Source of the DNA: Pedobacter panaciterrae
Lineage (GTDB): Bacteria; Bacteroidota; Bacteroidia; Sphingobacteriales; Sphingobacteriaceae
NCBI RefSeq assembly: GCF_013204795.1
Contig: NZ_JABMKW010000020.1
Span: 1,736,001-1,800,000, forward strand
DNA: 64,000 bases
Direction of reading: 5' to 3'
Positions 1 to 7,328 of the stretch are shown in pieces (position 1 is the stretch's first letter; each line of letters opens with the position of its first letter). A program made the position numbers and the translations under genes. The notes beneath the pieces were generated by a model. It saw nothing but the letters and a program-made list of their open reading frames with translations, ran no database searches and had not been told where the DNA came from.

Positions 1-453
1 ATCTTTCTCATTAGGTTCTGAAGTAATGGTATGAATGCCCATGGCTTTGCAGAATTCGAATAATTTAATCCATTCAGCTTCGCTGTTAGCGCCTGTTACA
101 CCAAATGCTACAACTTTTACGTTGTTTTCTTTAAGCTTTGCTAAAACAGCTTGTCTTTTCGCGTCATCCATATCAGGTCCCATTGTTCCTTCTATACCGC
201 CACCTATTTTCTGACCTGGGAAAGCCTCTACATATCTTAAGTTACAGCTGTCGATCTTTTTAATTGCCTCAGCAAATGTGAATAATCTGAAAGTATAAGC
301 TTGAGAACCAAGTTCCCAGCCCAATTTTACTTCCGGATTTTTAGCAGAAGCATTAGATGCTCCTGTCTTTACACTTTTACAGGCAGCAAGACAAGCCAAT
401 AAAACAACAGCAAATTGTAGTTTTAAAGCAAATCTATTTTTTAATAAATTCAT
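1..453 (-). CDS. Sugar phosphate isomerase/epimerase-like lipoprotein (C-terminus outside the window)
   Basis: The 5' 151 codons of a minus-strand gene, ATG at 453; the rest lies beyond base 1. The N-terminus has a hydrophobic stretch ending in LAAC (Cys near residue 25), a lipoprotein signal. The mature part begins KLGWELGSQAYTFR and continues with AIKKIDSCNLRYVEAFPG and KVVAFGVTG, the start of the xylose-isomerase-like TIM barrel found in secreted Bacteroidetes sugar isomerase/epimerases. Such proteins usually accompany DUF1080 and Gfo/Idh/MocA proteins in glycoside catabolism, as found at 47-50 kb, but this copy is far from that operon. Substrate unknown. Nothing recognisable lies in the 207 bases between this gene and rnhA. 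Confidence 0.8.
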   Translation of the reverse strand, partial: MNLLKNRFALKLQFAVVLLACLAACKSVKTGASNASAKNPEVKLGWELGSQAYTFRLFTFAEAIKKIDSCNLRYVEAFPGQKIGGGIEGTMGPDMDDAKRQAVLAKLKENNVKVVAFGVTGANSEAEWIKLFEFCKAMGIHTITSEPNEKD

Positions 454-660
454 GTTTGGTTAATTAAAGTTTGAAAATTATCTAGGTTACATTTGTTATT
501 CTATCTCTCCAAAATCTTATTCTGTAAAAAGACGCCAACAATATAGTTATTCTTGAAGTTTTTCCTTTTACTAATGAATCGAAATATTTTGGTTACTAAA
601 AATCGTCTTTTAAATAAGCCGTAAGAATGGACTTAATAAGTTAAATCATGGATAATATGA

Positions 661-1128
661 TCAGACAGTCTTACTCCTCTCTATTTCAAACTCGGTATCA
701 ACACCCAAAGCACTTCTGTTTTTAGAGGCGGCAACAGCAAGTTCATCGCAGCGTTCATTTTCGGGATGGTTATTATGCCCCTTTATCCAAACGAATTTAA
801 CATGGTGTAGCTTATAAACGTTAAGAAAACGCATCCAAAGGTCTTTATTCTTTTTGCCTTTAAATCCTGTTTTAACCCAACCAAATACCCACTTCTTTTC
901 TACAGAATCAATCACGTATTTGGAATCTGAGAATATGGTAATTTCTTGTCCTGGATTTTTTAGTGCATTTAAGCCTACTATAACCGCCAGCAATTCCATT
1001 CTGTTGTTCGTAGTTAAACGGAATCCCGCACTCAGTTCCTTATAGTGAGACCCTGAGCGTAAAATCACTCCGTATCCACCTGGCCCTGGGTTGCCGCTAG
1101 CTGCTCCATCGGTATAAAGTTCAATCAT
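661..1128 (-). CDS. rnhA: Ribonuclease HI
   Basis: 155 residues, the usual length of bacterial RNase HI, which cleaves the RNA strand of RNA-DNA hybrids in the cytoplasm. The start MIELYTDGAASGNPGPGGYG is diagnostic. The DEDD metal-binding set is visible as Asp7, Glu45 (NNRMEL), Asp68 (FSDSKYV) and Asp128 (ENERCDELA), with the flexible-loop His118 in KGHNNH. Monocistronic on the minus strand. A -7 box ends only about 9 bases upstream of the ATG, so the mRNA leader must be very short. Confidence 0.95.
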   Translation of the reverse strand: MIELYTDGAASGNPGPGGYGVILRSGSHYKELSAGFRLTTNNRMELLAVIVGLNALKNPGQEITIFSDSKYVIDSVEKKWVFGWVKTGFKGKKNKDLWMRFLNVYKLHHVKFVWIKGHNNHPENERCDELAVAASKNRSALGVDTEFEIERSKTV

Positions 1129-1136
1129 ATGTTAGG

Positions 1137-1167
1137 CAAATCTAGCTTTTTAAGCCATAAAAGCAAT
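1137..1167 (-). promoter_or_regulatory. rnhA promoter (Bacteroidetes type)
   Basis: Read on the minus strand, TAGATTTG (1137-1144) followed by C fits the -7 consensus TAnnTTTGY. An ATTG at 1164-1167 sits 19 bases upstream as the -33 element. The predicted start of transcription is almost at the rnhA ATG (1128). Confidence 0.55.
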
Positions 1168-1255
1168 TTTTAGGGTACTTTTTATATTTCCACCAGAATT
1201 TAATCCACTGAGATTTAATCGATTAAAAAAAAGATCTGATCTAACTGAAAAAAGA

Positions 1256-1286
1256 TTTGAATAAAATATTTTAAATCGTACTTTTG
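1256..1286 (+). promoter_or_regulatory. tRNA-His promoter
   Basis: TTTG at 1256-1259, a 19-base spacer, then TACTTTTG (1279-1286), an exact TTTG/TAnnTTTG pair. The end of the -7 box lies 18 bases before the tRNA 5' end. Confidence 0.65.
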
Positions 1287-1304
1287 TAGCGTTGAAAAAC
1301 ACAT

Positions 1305-1382
1305 GGTGGTTTTAGCTCAGTTGGTTAGAGCATCGGTTTGTGGTACCGAGGGTCGTGGGTTCGAGCCCCATATTCCACCCCA
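1305..1382 (+). tRNA. tRNA-His (GTG)
   Basis: Complete cloverleaf: D stem GCTC/GAGC (1315-1318/1328-1331), anticodon stem TCGGT/ACCGA with loop TTGTGGT and anticodon GTG at 1340-1342, variable loop 1350-1354, T stem GTGGG/CCCAT with loop TTCGAGC (1360-1366), encoded CCA at 1380-1382. The His-specific extra G (1305) pairs with discriminator C (1379). The acceptor stem has two U-U mismatches (1310/1374 and 1311/1373). Its last bases plus the following terminator recur at 7520-7562. Confidence 0.93.
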
Positions 1383-1390
1383 AGTTTTTG

Positions 1391-1419
1391 AAAAGCAGTC
1401 TGAAAAGACTGCTTTTTTT
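1391..1419 (+). terminator. Intrinsic terminator after tRNA-His
   Basis: Stem GCAGTCT/AGACTGC (1395-1401/1406-1412) with a GAAA loop and seven T. A near copy is at 7537-7561. Confidence 0.85.
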
Positions 1420-1460
1420 GTATACAGGGTATTTTGGTATGTCAGAAAGGGACAGTTTAG

Positions 1461-1492
1461 GGATCAAGCGGAATTCTTGGGGGGGGAAGAAA
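1461..1492 (+). repeat. Left terminal inverted repeat of the ISAon1-like element
   Basis: Begins GGATCAAGCGGAATTCTTGG, then a run of G and GAAGAAA. It matches the inverted copy at 2871-2900 except for two extra G in the G-run. Confidence 0.85.
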
Positions 1493-1538
1493 ATAATTTC
1501 TTTCTTTTGCGATTGTAAATCAAACGACAATTTTCATT

Positions 1539-1892
1539 TTGAGCGCAGCCGCAGAAACCCTTATCAGTTTATTATTACCAGAAGGCATTCTGGATTATTT
1601 TGAATTAACACAAGTAGAAAAAGAAGGTAAGATGTTGAATATCTACCTTGAAGAGAAAAATATAGGCCCTGATGGCTATACAAACAAAGACCTTGAGTCC
1701 AAAGGATTCTTTCCAGAGGTGAGTATCCAGGATTTTCCGATCCGCGGTCAAAAAGTCGCTTTATGCATTAAACGGCGTCGTTGGACAGTTAAGAAGACTG
1801 GAGAGATCATCAGCAGGGATTGGGATTTAGTAAGAAAAGGGGCACGAATGACGACGGAATTCGGCCTTTTTTTAAAAGGAATATTTGGATAA
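1539..1892 (+). CDS. ISAon1 family transposase, N-terminal-region protein
   Basis: 117 residues with a TTG start. The sequence LLLPEGILDYFELTQVEKE, then IYLEEKNIGPDGYTNKDLE, IQDFPIRGQKVALCIKRRRW and ISRDWDLV matches the small first protein of ISAon1 elements, taken to be the DNA-binding part. It ends at a TAA overlapping the start of the second ORF, which is in the +1 frame relative to this one. The two parts are therefore made by translational coupling or by a frameshift after the T7A4 run at 1867-1877. Not a host gene. Confidence 0.85.
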   Translation: MSAAAETLISLLLPEGILDYFELTQVEKEGKMLNIYLEEKNIGPDGYTNKDLESKGFFPEVSIQDFPIRGQKVALCIKRRRWTVKKTGEIISRDWDLVRKGARMTTEFGLFLKGIFG

Positions 1893-2868
1893 TCATCCTA
1901 TCAGCTGTTACCATTTAGGTCATTACTTTCAGGTAGAGGGCAAACAACTACAGGAACAATACAAAGCGCATATCAGTGATTACAATAGTTGGGAGCAAAA
2001 AGATCATGCAGACCAGTGGATGTTGTTCACAAAGAATATCAGTCCATATTTGAGCATCGACGAGACTGCTTTATCCAATGGAGAATTATATACCATCATC
2101 ACTAATAAGACTGCAAAAGGTCGTAAAGGCGCTATTGTAGCAATGATCAAAGGTACAGTAGCCGAGGATATTATCGTCGTACTGAAAAAAATACCCGAAA
2201 GACTTCGCAAACGAGTACAGGAAGTCACCATGGATATGGCTGCAAACATGCAGTTAGCAATTAGGAGATGTTTTACCAATGCGCACAGGGTTATCGACCG
2301 TTTCCATGTTCAAAAGCTTGCTTATGATGCTGTACAGGAATGCAGGATCAAATACCGATGGGAAGCTTTGGATGCAGAAAATGAAGCGATTAAACAAGCA
2401 AAGAGAAATAAAACCATCTTCCGTGGGGAGGTACTTTCCAATGGAGATACGCTAAAGCAATTGCTGGCCAGAAGCAGGTATTTGCTATTCAAGCACCATA
2501 GCAAGTGGACGCAGGTTCAAAAAAATCATGCGGAACTACTCTTTGAGCGATATCCAGAATTAAAAAAGGCTTATAAACTATCTCTTAGATTAGGCGAGAT
2601 ATTTAAGGTATGTAAAAGCAAGGAGCAGGCATTTAAAAGACTGGCATTATGGTATAATGATGTGGAAGATTCCGCAATAGAAGCATTCAGAACAGTATCC
2701 AGATCCATACAGGCTCATTATTTATCTATTCTGAATTTCTTTACTAACAGATCAACGAACGCTTCTGCTGAATCATTCAATGCAAAGGTCAAAGCTTTCA
2801 GAGCAACTTCCAGAGGGGTAAGAGATGTCAAATTCTTTCTGTTCAGACTTTCTAAAATCTATGCTTAA
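1885..2868 (+). CDS. ISAon1 family transposase (catalytic part)
   Basis: 327 residues, DDE transposase of the ISL3/ISAon1 group. Visible hallmarks are LSIDETALSNGELYTII (first Asp), VTMDMAANMQLAIRRCFTNA and VIDRFHVQKLAYDAVQ (second Asp), and the C-terminal NRSTNASAESFNAKVKAFRA (Glu). This frame is open only from about 1876. The first usable start is TTG at 1885, inside the end of the upstream ORF (8-base overlap). The right terminal repeat begins just after the stop. Confidence 0.9.
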   Translation: MDNHPISCYHLGHYFQVEGKQLQEQYKAHISDYNSWEQKDHADQWMLFTKNISPYLSIDETALSNGELYTIITNKTAKGRKGAIVAMIKGTVAEDIIVVLKKIPERLRKRVQEVTMDMAANMQLAIRRCFTNAHRVIDRFHVQKLAYDAVQECRIKYRWEALDAENEAIKQAKRNKTIFRGEVLSNGDTLKQLLARSRYLLFKHHSKWTQVQKNHAELLFERYPELKKAYKLSLRLGEIFKVCKSKEQAFKRLALWYNDVEDSAIEAFRTVSRSIQAHYLSILNFFTNRSTNASAESFNAKVKAFRATSRGVRDVKFFLFRLSKIYA

Positions 2869-2870
2869 AG

Positions 2871-2900
2871 TTTCTTCCCCCCAAGAATTCCGCTTGATCC
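2871..2900 (-). repeat. Right terminal inverted repeat of the ISAon1-like element
   Basis: Reverse complement of the left end, with six instead of eight G in the homopolymer. Confidence 0.85.
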
Positions 2901-2901
2901 A

Positions 2902-3365
2902 TCATTCTCCAGCGTCTTTAATAATCTGTGTAGTTAACCAATCAGAAATCCGAAAATTAGTTTGTTGTATTTTGACAATGTATGGTTTAACTGCTGGAAT
3001 GATACCGTTAAGCTTTGCGTTAAGTATAACACCAACGGTTCCGGTGATGTTAAGTTCAAGCTTTTTAGCAAATCTCCTAGCTCCTGCATCATCTATAATG
3101 AGTAGGTCAGCATGGATTTCTGATGCAAGCGCCATCGCACTGGCCTCACCTATATCCACAGTTTCAGCATAATTATATAATAAATCACGATTCTGCAGGC
3201 TGTTACATCAACCCAATTAGGTAGTCTTTTACCAAATTCAGCAGCTATCTCAGGAGTTGTTATTACTTGTTTGTACAAGGATTGGAGCAAATGCATACCA
3301 TCTATTTTGTCCAGCGTAATGAAACAGCTGGCATCGGTAATGACAATTTTATCCTGTATGAGCAT
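2902..3365 (-). pseudogene. DUF3368 PIN-like toxin, frameshifted
   Basis: Two overlapping reading frames together make one DUF3368 (VapC/PIN-like nuclease) protein of about 155 residues. The first part has VITDASCFITLDKIDG (first PIN Asp) and TTPEIAAEFGKRLPNWV. The second has VDIGEASAMALASEIHADLLIIDD, TGTVGVILNAKLNGIIPAVKP and the family's typical end DAGE. The frames join near 3196-3200, where one base seems to be lost. Restoring it gives continuous VTAVQNRDLLYNYAETVDIGEA. Start at 3365 overlaps the antitoxin stop, the usual arrangement. It is either a dead toxin or a sequencing indel. The IS ends one base past its stop. Confidence 0.8.
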
Positions 3366-3585
3366 GCTTAAATGTTTCAAGATCTTCAGCTGCACTTTCG
3401 TCCAGGTAGTGCACGTCGTATTTGATTAAGATTTCAGCAAAATCCCATTTTTTCATTTGGCACATTTCAGCGGCTTGTCTTAAAGTAAGCTTACCTGCTT
3501 CATATAGCTTGGCTGCAATAAGGCGTGTTGTTTCATCATGCTCTCTCTCAAGGGCATCAGGAACTTGTATGGTCATTGTAGTCAT
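3349..3585 (-). CDS. UPF0175 family antitoxin
   Basis: 78 residues. MTIQVPDALE, RLIAAKLYEAGKLTLRQAAEMC (a predicted helix-turn-helix) and FAEILIKYDVHYLDES are typical of the UPF0175 proteins that precede DUF3368 genes. It overlaps the toxin start by 17 bases, so the pair is translationally coupled. It presumably neutralises the PIN-like nuclease. It looks intact although its partner is frameshifted, which is a tolerated state for an antitoxin without a toxin. Confidence 0.82.
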   Translation of the reverse strand: MTTMTIQVPDALEREHDETTRLIAAKLYEAGKLTLRQAAEMCQMKKWDFAEILIKYDVHYLDESAAEDLETFKHAHTG

Positions 3586-3709
3586 GATATAAAGATACGT
3601 ATTATTAAAATTTAAAACAAAATGGGTGCTGATGATAGAATGGATTTTGATATATTACAAAGGGTAATTATTCTATTTTTGTTTAATTTGCTATCTCAGA
3701 ATTTCAACA

Positions 3710-4460
3710 GTGGACAATCTACTATTATACAGGTCTTTATTTAAAGGGCGCGAAGATGTTTATGCTATTCATTGGTCAAAAGGAACTAAAAGTGGTTACA
3801 TGCCTGCTAAATTATATGATCCTTATATCAGCAAGGTTTATAAAAAAAGTACAAACCCCAATAGTTCAGAGACCGCAAATTATCTTCCTTTGACTGACGA
3901 TCAAATTCAAAGACATCTTGAAGGTAGACAGCTAACAGGATTGCATCCACTTTTACAAGACAATACGTCTTGGTTGATAGCGGCAGATTTTGATAAAAAT
4001 AGTTGGTTGGAAGATTGTAGAAGTTTCATTACTATATGTGCAAGCTACAATATCCCTGCTTACCTGGAACGTTCGCGCAGTGGTAAAGGTGGGCATGTTT
4101 GGATATTTTTTAATCAACCATATCCGGGCCTTTAAGAGCAGAATAATTGTACTTACTTTATTAGAGAGAGCAGGGATAGTCTCTACTTTTGACAAAAACT
4201 CTAGTTTTGACAGATTATTCCCCAATCAAGATAAACATTCAGGTAAAGGATTTGGAAATCTGATTGCCTTACCTTTGTATAAACCTACATTGGAACTTGA
4301 GAACAGTTGCTTCATTGAGTCAGAAACAGCTCTCCCTTATAGAAATCAATGGGAGTTTTTAAGCAGCATTCGCCGAATTTCTATCAATGACTTAGACCAA
4401 ATATTTCTTTCGTTGACCAGTTCTAAAAGTTTAAACGTTATTGAGCCAGGCAGCTTGTAA
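3710..4460 (+). pseudogene. TOTE-type archaeo-eukaryotic primase domain protein, frameshifted
   Basis: GTG start; read across one frameshift this is a ~250-residue primase domain of the TOTE conflict-system type. Frame 1 has LFKGREDVYAIHWSKGTKSG, NYLPLTDDQIQRHLEGRQ, WLIAADFDKNSW (catalytic acidic DxD-like pair) and LERSRSGKGGHVWIFF. Frame 2 continues SRIIVLTLLERAG, FDRLFPNQDKHS, GKGFGNLIALPLYKP and QWEFLSSIRRIS, all family hallmarks. The join is at about 4127-4132, where one G too many creates a TAA. No helicase or nuclease domain follows in frame, unlike large TOTE proteins. A -7-like TATTTTTG lies at 3674-3681. Confidence 0.75.
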
Positions 4461-4465
4461 TTAAG

Positions 4466-5066
4466 TTGTCAAATACTATTGAAATCAATCGAAATGGAAT
4501 AAGTACTGCCTTGGCATCTTTTCTGAAGGATGAACTTAATTTTTTCAATCCAGACTTTATCATTAAAAAGAATCTATTTAAAAAAGGAAATCTTTTAGGT
4601 AAGAATGTTGAAATGTTCCAGCTTAGCGCCGGTGATGCTAACCAGACATTATATGAGTCGGGAGAAGAATTATTAAAGGATGTATTGATTAGAGGTAATT
4701 ATCGGCACAAAATACAGCTAAGATATTTATCAGACTTACATCTTGGAAATGTATTGAAAATAAGATTTGTGTTAAGTCCGTTTGCTTTTGTTTTTCTTCT
4801 AACTGGAAAAGAGCAATATCATATTGTAATGGAGACACTGGATACGGATGAGGCTACTTATATATGGCATACCTCAAAAGAAGTTTCGGAGCTCAAAAAT
4901 GCGCTTCATAATGTTGATAAAGATCTTAATAAGATTCGAAATGACGGGAGATTTGCATTTTTACAATCAGTACCGATAAATTTCAGCCGCGTTTTTACAT
5001 GATTATTCGGATGAACGAAATGGATTTGTGATCTGGAAAGATGATTTAGAGCAATATCTGACTTAA
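4466..5066 (+). pseudogene. Unrecognised protein after the primase, frameshifted at its C-terminus
   Basis: TTG start 5 bases after the primase stop, so probably the same operon. The 178-residue frame is rich in Lys, Leu and Asn, predicted mixed alpha/beta, without a motif I recognise. It stops at 5002, but removing one T from the TTTTT at about 4991-4995 extends it as VLHDYSDERNGFVIWKDDLEQYLT to 5066. The real protein was therefore about 199 residues. By position it may be an accessory of the primase (a nuclease or regulator); no function can be assigned. The repeat-A palindrome begins 9 bases after its stop. Confidence 0.55.
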
Positions 5067-5074
5067 TTAAAATA

Positions 5075-5264
5075 TTTCGTCACTACTAGGGATGTTACAA
5101 CATCCCTAGTAGTGACGAATTTCAGACGATATAAAATCATTTTCGTGGACTAAAATAGTTTAACTTTTTAGCAGCTTTCCAAGCTCGTCCATTTCATCCA
5201 TTTTTCTTTATAAATCGGCTAATCGCTTCAAATCAGCAATAAAACGGGATGAAATTTGTCCCAT
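5075..5264. repeat. Island repeat copy A: perfect palindrome plus dead antisense mini-ORF
   Basis: 5076-5119 is a perfect 21-bp inverted repeat with a 2-base centre (core CACTACTAGGGATG). A conserved block AATCATTTTCGTGGAC follows (5135-5150), then, on the minus strand, a 35-codon ORF from ATG 5264 to TAA 5160-5162 containing SRFIADLKRLADL and KMDEMDELGKLLKS. Codon 19 is TAA at 5208-5210, so this copy cannot make the full peptide. Same order as in copies B (7329-7516) and C (8825-9007). Another hairpin (GTCCCATAAA/TTTATGGGAC) follows the ATG. Confidence 0.8.
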
Positions 5265-5409
5265 AAATGACCCTTTATGGGACGAGGACTTTAAAACAGA
5301 TTTTCGTCTTTTTTTTACTTGTAACTCTTTGTTTTTCAAATAAATAAGATCAGCCGTTTTGTTCATGGAAGTGGTTCGATACAGGGCTCCATCAAAGGTC
5401 AATTTTTCC

Positions 5410-5434
5410 GGATATAGCATCCCTAGTAGATATC
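5410..5434 (+). repeat. Remnant of the island palindrome
   Basis: GGATAT, three extra bases, then ATCCCTAGTAG and ATA resembles the right palindrome arm of copy B (7350-7370). No mini-ORF accompanies it. The rest of 5265-5471 shows nothing recognisable. Confidence 0.45.
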
Positions 5435-5471
5435 TTTTACCCTCTATCCGATTATGCTCGCATTTGCTGAC

Positions 5472-5504
5472 AAAGCCATCCGGATTTTCTGGATGGCTTT
5501 TTTT
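5472..5504 (+). terminator. Intrinsic terminator
   Basis: Stem GCCATCC/GGATGGC (5475-5481/5491-5497) followed by seven T. No plus-strand gene directly precedes it; it resembles a terminator left after a tRNA or gene that has been lost. Confidence 0.7.
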
Positions 5505-5552
5505 GTTTGATTTCTTCCAATGGCAGGGCCTAAAACATGAATTTAAAATAAA

Positions 5553-5596
5553 TTTGTGTAACCAAGTGGTTTCTTTTATATTTGTAACCAAATGGT
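5553..5596 (+). promoter_or_regulatory. ArsR-SRPBCC operon promoter with two dyad operators
   Basis: TTTG (5553-5556), 20-base spacer, TATATTTGT (5577-5585), an excellent -33/-7 pair. Two palindromes ACCAAGTGGT (5561-5570) and ACCAAATGGT (5587-5596) lie in the spacer and at the expected transcription start, 26 bp apart. Repressor bound there would block polymerase, as expected for autoregulation by the ArsR-type protein just downstream. Confidence 0.65.
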
Positions 5597-5604
5597 ATCA
5601 GATT

Positions 5605-5961
5605 ATGGAAATGAGAAGAGATGTTTTTCAGGCAATTGCAGACCCGACGCGCCGGGAAATTATTGGTTTGCTCAGTGAGCGTTCCTTAAACCTGAATGCT
5701 GTGGCCGGTCATTTTCAGGTGAGCAGGCCTGCAATTTCCAAGCACATTAGGATTCTGACCGAGTGTGGGCTGATCATGGTGTCGCAAAAAGGAAGGGAGC
5801 GTTTTTGCAGCGCGGATATGCGTAAGCTGAAGGAAGTAGACCTGTGGCTGAGCCATTATAGGAAATTCTGGAACAGGAAGCTGGATGCCCTCGGGGAATT
5901 TCTGGAAAGGGATAATGCGGAAGATTCAGTCTTAAAGAATAAAAATCAACCAAAAAAATAA
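5605..5961 (+). CDS. ArsR/SmtB-type winged-helix regulator
   Basis: 118 residues from ATG 5605; an ATG two codons later is possible. The frame is open upstream, but the promoter overlaps that part. RDVFQAIADPTRREIIGLL, LNLNAVAGHFQVSRPAISKHIRIL (recognition helix) and CGLIMVSQKGRERFCSADM form the ArsR wing-helix fold. No Cys pair of metal-sensing ArsR proteins is present. This is the subtype coupled to AHSA1/SRPBCC genes, two of which follow (5-base gap). It probably represses this operon. The module is clearly richer in G+C than the genes around it, suggesting separate acquisition. Confidence 0.88.
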   Translation: MEMRRDVFQAIADPTRREIIGLLSERSLNLNAVAGHFQVSRPAISKHIRILTECGLIMVSQKGRERFCSADMRKLKEVDLWLSHYRKFWNRKLDALGEFLERDNAEDSVLKNKNQPKK

Positions 5962-5966
5962 CAGCT

Positions 5967-6812
5967 ATGGAAACTAAACCACTGATTGTAGAACGTGTTT
6001 ACAATGCCCCTATTGAGAAAGTCTGGAAGGCGATAACCGACCGGGACCAGATGAAAGCATGGTATTTCGACTTCGAAGAATTTAAACCCGAAGTGGGTTT
6101 CAAGTTTCAGTTTACCGGCGGGGATGAAAATGTGCAATACCTGCACGAATGCGAGGTCCTGGTGGTGGATCCCCCGCATAAACTGAGCTATTCCTGGAGG
6201 TATCCGGATTATAAGGGTTATTCGGTTTTAACCTGGGAGCTGTTTGAAGAAGGCAAACACAGAACCCGGCTGAAACTCACGCATGACGGTTTGGACAGCT
6301 TCCCTCAGGATAATTCGAACTTCAGAATAGAAAGCTTTACAGGGGGCTGGAATTATTTTGTCAACGAAGGCCTGGTTTCATTTGTGGAAACAGAAGTGAT
6401 CAGCAAGCAGATCACCATTTCGGCTGCGGCGGAAGCTATCTGGGATATTTTACTGCATCCTGCAGACCAGTGGGGCAAGGCTTTTGGTGAGGGCTCGTTT
6501 GTAAAGACGGACTGGCAAACTGGCTCTGAAGTGATCTGGACGGACGCCAGTGGGGACATTGGCGCCAGGGGTATGGTCAAAGCGCATCGGCCGCAGGAGT
6601 ATTTACAGGTAGATATGTACGATGAACTTAACCCGGCCGCTGATGCACAGACCGGAGAATATTCGGAGGTATACCGGTTGGTAAAAGCTGAAAGCGGGGC
6701 CTATGAACTAAGAATCGAATCGGGGCCGCTGGCAAAAAAATATATCCCTCAGCATGAAAAAATGTGGGACCAGGCCTTAGAGATCATTAAGGATTTATCG
6801 GAAAAACGGTAA
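5967..6812 (+). CDS. Tandem SRPBCC (AHSA1-like/START-fold) protein
   Basis: 281 residues made of two SRPBCC domains. Residues 1-140 are AHSA1-like (VERVYNAPIEKVWKAITDRDQMKAWYF, GYSVLTWELFEE, SFTGGWNYFVNEGL). Residues 145-280 are a second domain (QITISAAAEAIWDIL, GSEVIWTDASGDIGARGMV, HEKMWDQALEIIKDL). The fold binds hydrophobic ligands in a deep cavity; the ligand is unknown. No signal peptide, so cytoplasmic. It lies 5 bases after the regulator and 19 before another SRPBCC gene, in one operon. A fused pair is less common than single-domain proteins. Confidence 0.82.
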   Translation: METKPLIVERVYNAPIEKVWKAITDRDQMKAWYFDFEEFKPEVGFKFQFTGGDENVQYLHECEVLVVDPPHKLSYSWRYPDYKGYSVLTWELFEEGKHRTRLKLTHDGLDSFPQDNSNFRIESFTGGWNYFVNEGLVSFVETEVISKQITISAAAEAIWDILLHPADQWGKAFGEGSFVKTDWQTGSEVIWTDASGDIGARGMVKAHRPQEYLQVDMYDELNPAADAQTGEYSEVYRLVKAESGAYELRIESGPLAKKYIPQHEKMWDQALEIIKDLSEKR

Positions 6813-6831
6813 TCCACCATCTGGCTGAACT

Positions 6832-7245
6832 ATGTCCTGGTGGAAGAACAATATGCTCATTCGAAAACCCACTAACCTCGTTTTTGAAGCTTTCATCAAT
6901 CCGGAGATCACCAAACATTTCTGGTTCACTAAAGGCAGTGGCCGGCTTAGCTCGGGTGCCAGGGTGACCTGGGAATGGGGAATGTATAATGTCTCTACCC
7001 CGGTGCAGGTGGTGGAAATTATTAAAAATGTAAAGATCGTTATTGACTGGAACGACCCTGCGACCCGGGTGGAGTTTAACTTTAAGGCGATTGACGCCGA
7101 TTCGACTTATCTGGAGATTAGCCAGTATGGTCTGCATTCCAAGGGTGAAGCACTTCTGGCTGAAATTAAATGGGAGCAAAAGTGGCGGTGGTCGATGTAC
7201 TGCAAATCACGGATTGGCGCTACTTTATTAATCTATTTTGAATAG
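6832..7245 (+). CDS. SRPBCC domain protein, C-terminus possibly altered
   Basis: 137 residues. The first ~110 are a typical AHSA1-like domain (RKPTNLVFEAFINPEITKHFWF, GARVTWEWGMYNVS, IVIDWNDPATRVEFNF, YLEISQYGLHSKGEALLAEIK). Relatives usually continue with a Gly-rich turn and a long amphipathic helix ending near residue 150-160. Here the last 28 residues are basic and aromatic and do not fit, so a frameshift or 3' replacement around 7170 is possible, though I cannot place it. Third gene of the ArsR operon. It ends 84 bases before the palindrome of repeat B. Confidence 0.65.
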   Translation: MSWWKNNMLIRKPTNLVFEAFINPEITKHFWFTKGSGRLSSGARVTWEWGMYNVSTPVQVVEIIKNVKIVIDWNDPATRVEFNFKAIDADSTYLEISQYGLHSKGEALLAEIKWEQKWRWSMYCKSRIGATLLIYFE

Positions 7246-7328
7246 CTTATAAATTCCTTTTGTAATTCTAAAATTTCTAAAAACTGTCCATTTCAAGCAA
7301 ACAGTCGGACATATAAAAGGGTTTAGTT

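Larger units (their letters stand above)
1461..2900 (+). mobile_element. ISAon1-like insertion sequence (ISL3-type), two ORFs
   Basis: About 1.44 kb bounded by ~30-bp inverted repeats and carrying both ISAon1-family proteins, an N-terminal-region protein and the catalytic transposase. It lies 41 bases after the tRNA-His terminator, and its right end is 1 base from the stop of the DUF3368 gene. No target duplication is visible: the 8 bases on either side differ. Both ORFs look intact, so it may still be mobile. Confidence 0.88.

Noticed and set aside
1303..1603. Short protein frames over tRNA-His and the left IS end
   Set aside because: Shadows of the tRNA and terminal repeat; typical false ORFs.
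1461..2900. Target-site duplication of the insertion sequence
   Set aside because: Flanks CAGTTTAG and ATCATTCT are unrelated; none can be claimed.
4466..5066. Calling the gene after the primase a restriction endonuclease
   Set aside because: No PD-(D/E)XK or HNH motif is visible; context alone is not enough.
5208..5591. 127-residue minus-strand frame running through repeat A and the terminator
   Set aside because: Only its last 18 codons match the mini-ORF; the rest crosses a terminator and the ArsR promoter. Reported as the mini-ORF remnant instead.
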